Assembly (NCBI GenBank): GCA_001797465.1
Contig: MGPQ01000012.1
Location: 323,863 to 387,862, forward strand
Length of the DNA: 64,000 nucleotides
Direction: 5' to 3'
Origin: Deltaproteobacteria bacterium GWB2_55_19
GTDB taxonomy: Bacteria; Desulfobacterota; GWC2-55-46
The position numbers and the translations under genes are program-made. Within the stretch, counting starts at the first letter, position 1, and each line of letters begins with the position of its first letter. Under the pieces are notes generated by a model that saw only the letters and a list, made by a program, of their open reading frames with translations, was not told the origin of the DNA and made no database searches. Shown piece after piece: positions 63,742 through 64,000 of this stretch.

Positions 63742-64000
63742 TTAATTGAATGTGATGGTATATTTGCCGCCGTTGTTCTCAAGCGCCTTTATGGCCTCAT
63801 TTATCTCTTCGAGCCGGTAACTGCCGGAGCTGAAGCCGTCGAGCTTGAGCCTCCCCTGCTTGTAGAAGTCAAGGAGCCTCGGTATGTCGCGCACCGGGTT
63901 TGAAGACCCGTATAGCGAGCCTACGATCCTCTTCTCAAGGTGGAACTCAATCGGCTGGACCGAGTACTTCGCGAGCGGGTGCGGGTAGCCGACCATAACG
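63742..64000 (-). CDS. Zinc-binding dehydrogenase, C-terminal part only (5' end outside window)
   Basis: The last 85 or so residues of an MDR alcohol dehydrogenase are inside the window (YPHPLAKYSVQPIEFH, EKRIVGSLYGSSNPVRDIP, RLEEINEAIKALENN, ending KYTITFN). The frame stays open to the edge, so the visible ATG at 63996 is internal. EKRIVGSLYGSSNPVRDIP resembles the class III/S-(hydroxymethyl)glutathione and 6-hydroxyhexanoate dehydrogenase group. It is the first visible gene of the modification operon, 15 bp ahead of the transaldolase. Confidence 0.85.
   Translation of the reverse strand, partial: VMVGYPHPLAKYSVQPIEFHLEKRIVGSLYGSSNPVRDIPRLLDFYKQGRLKLDGFSSGSYRLEEINEAIKALENNGGKYTITFN

Overview
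The window is about 64 kb of fairly GC-rich chromosomal DNA from a flagellated Gram-negative bacterium. Supporting features are a PEP-CTERM exported protein, lipoproteins, a TolQ/TolR pair, a surE-pcm-nlpD-rpoS operon, a bifunctional Rel/SpoT protein and a short flagellin. Gene order and protein flavour point to a Desulfobacterota (deltaproteobacterial) or Nitrospirota-like lineage. That placement is an inference; no rRNA or tRNA gene was seen to test it. Coding density is high. There is no CRISPR array, transposase gene or prophage.

Layout. 1-4.2 kb: a truncated exported protein, a YdcF-type protein, rpmB, ridA and the (p)ppGpp enzyme. 4.5-12.9 kb (+): a lipoprotein, a large PEP-CTERM repeat protein, PBP1A, moaA and a hybrid sensor kinase. 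13.0-16.7 kb (-): surE-pcm-nlpD-rpoS-apt, the classical stationary-phase sigma factor neighbourhood. 16.9-28.6 kb: glgB with a sigma-54-like promoter, a hydrolase, wrbA, sthA, a Na/Pi cotransporter, enolase, a CNNM/CBS protein and polX. 28.7-39.9 kb: murI, a GerMN protein, an aspartase-like lyase overlapping a Gdx/SugE-type SMR transporter, a candidate selenocysteine rhodanese behind pncA, a tandem M16 protease, a GT39-like membrane transferase, sppA and an unfamiliar P-loop protein. 39.7-47.7 kb (-): a ribbon-helix-helix-like protein, LOG, guaA, guaB, ppx, tolR, tolQ, a gamma carbonic anhydrase and tilS.

47.8-64 kb is one long minus-strand region for motility. Reading in the direction of transcription, it starts with a sugar/carbohydrate-like operon: Zn-dehydrogenase, fructose-6-phosphate aldolase-like transaldolase, second Zn-dehydrogenase, ATP-grasp ligase, B12-binding radical SAM enzyme, GH57-like enzyme, DUF115/Maf-like protein and a 197-residue unknown. 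After a MITE-like hairpin and a canonical sigma-28 promoter come fliC, flaG, fliD, fliS and a FliT/FlgN-like chaperone. A second sigma-28-like promoter precedes a small FlgM-like gene, followed by a response regulator, a REC-GAF-HD-GYP phosphodiesterase and a PilZ protein. The upstream operon is best read as an atypical flagellin-glycan pathway, and the downstream genes as c-di-GMP control of motility.

The most notable observations are: (1) a rhodanese reading frame interrupted by one in-frame TGA at a position that is Cys in related proteins, followed at the right distance by a perfect 7-bp hairpin with GG at the start of its loop, which suggests selenocysteine; (2) the unusual enzyme set next to flagellin; (3) good promoters whose -10 box lies 6-8 nt before the start codons of spoT and PBP1A, suggesting leaderless mRNAs; (4) several families of short dispersed palindromic repeats.
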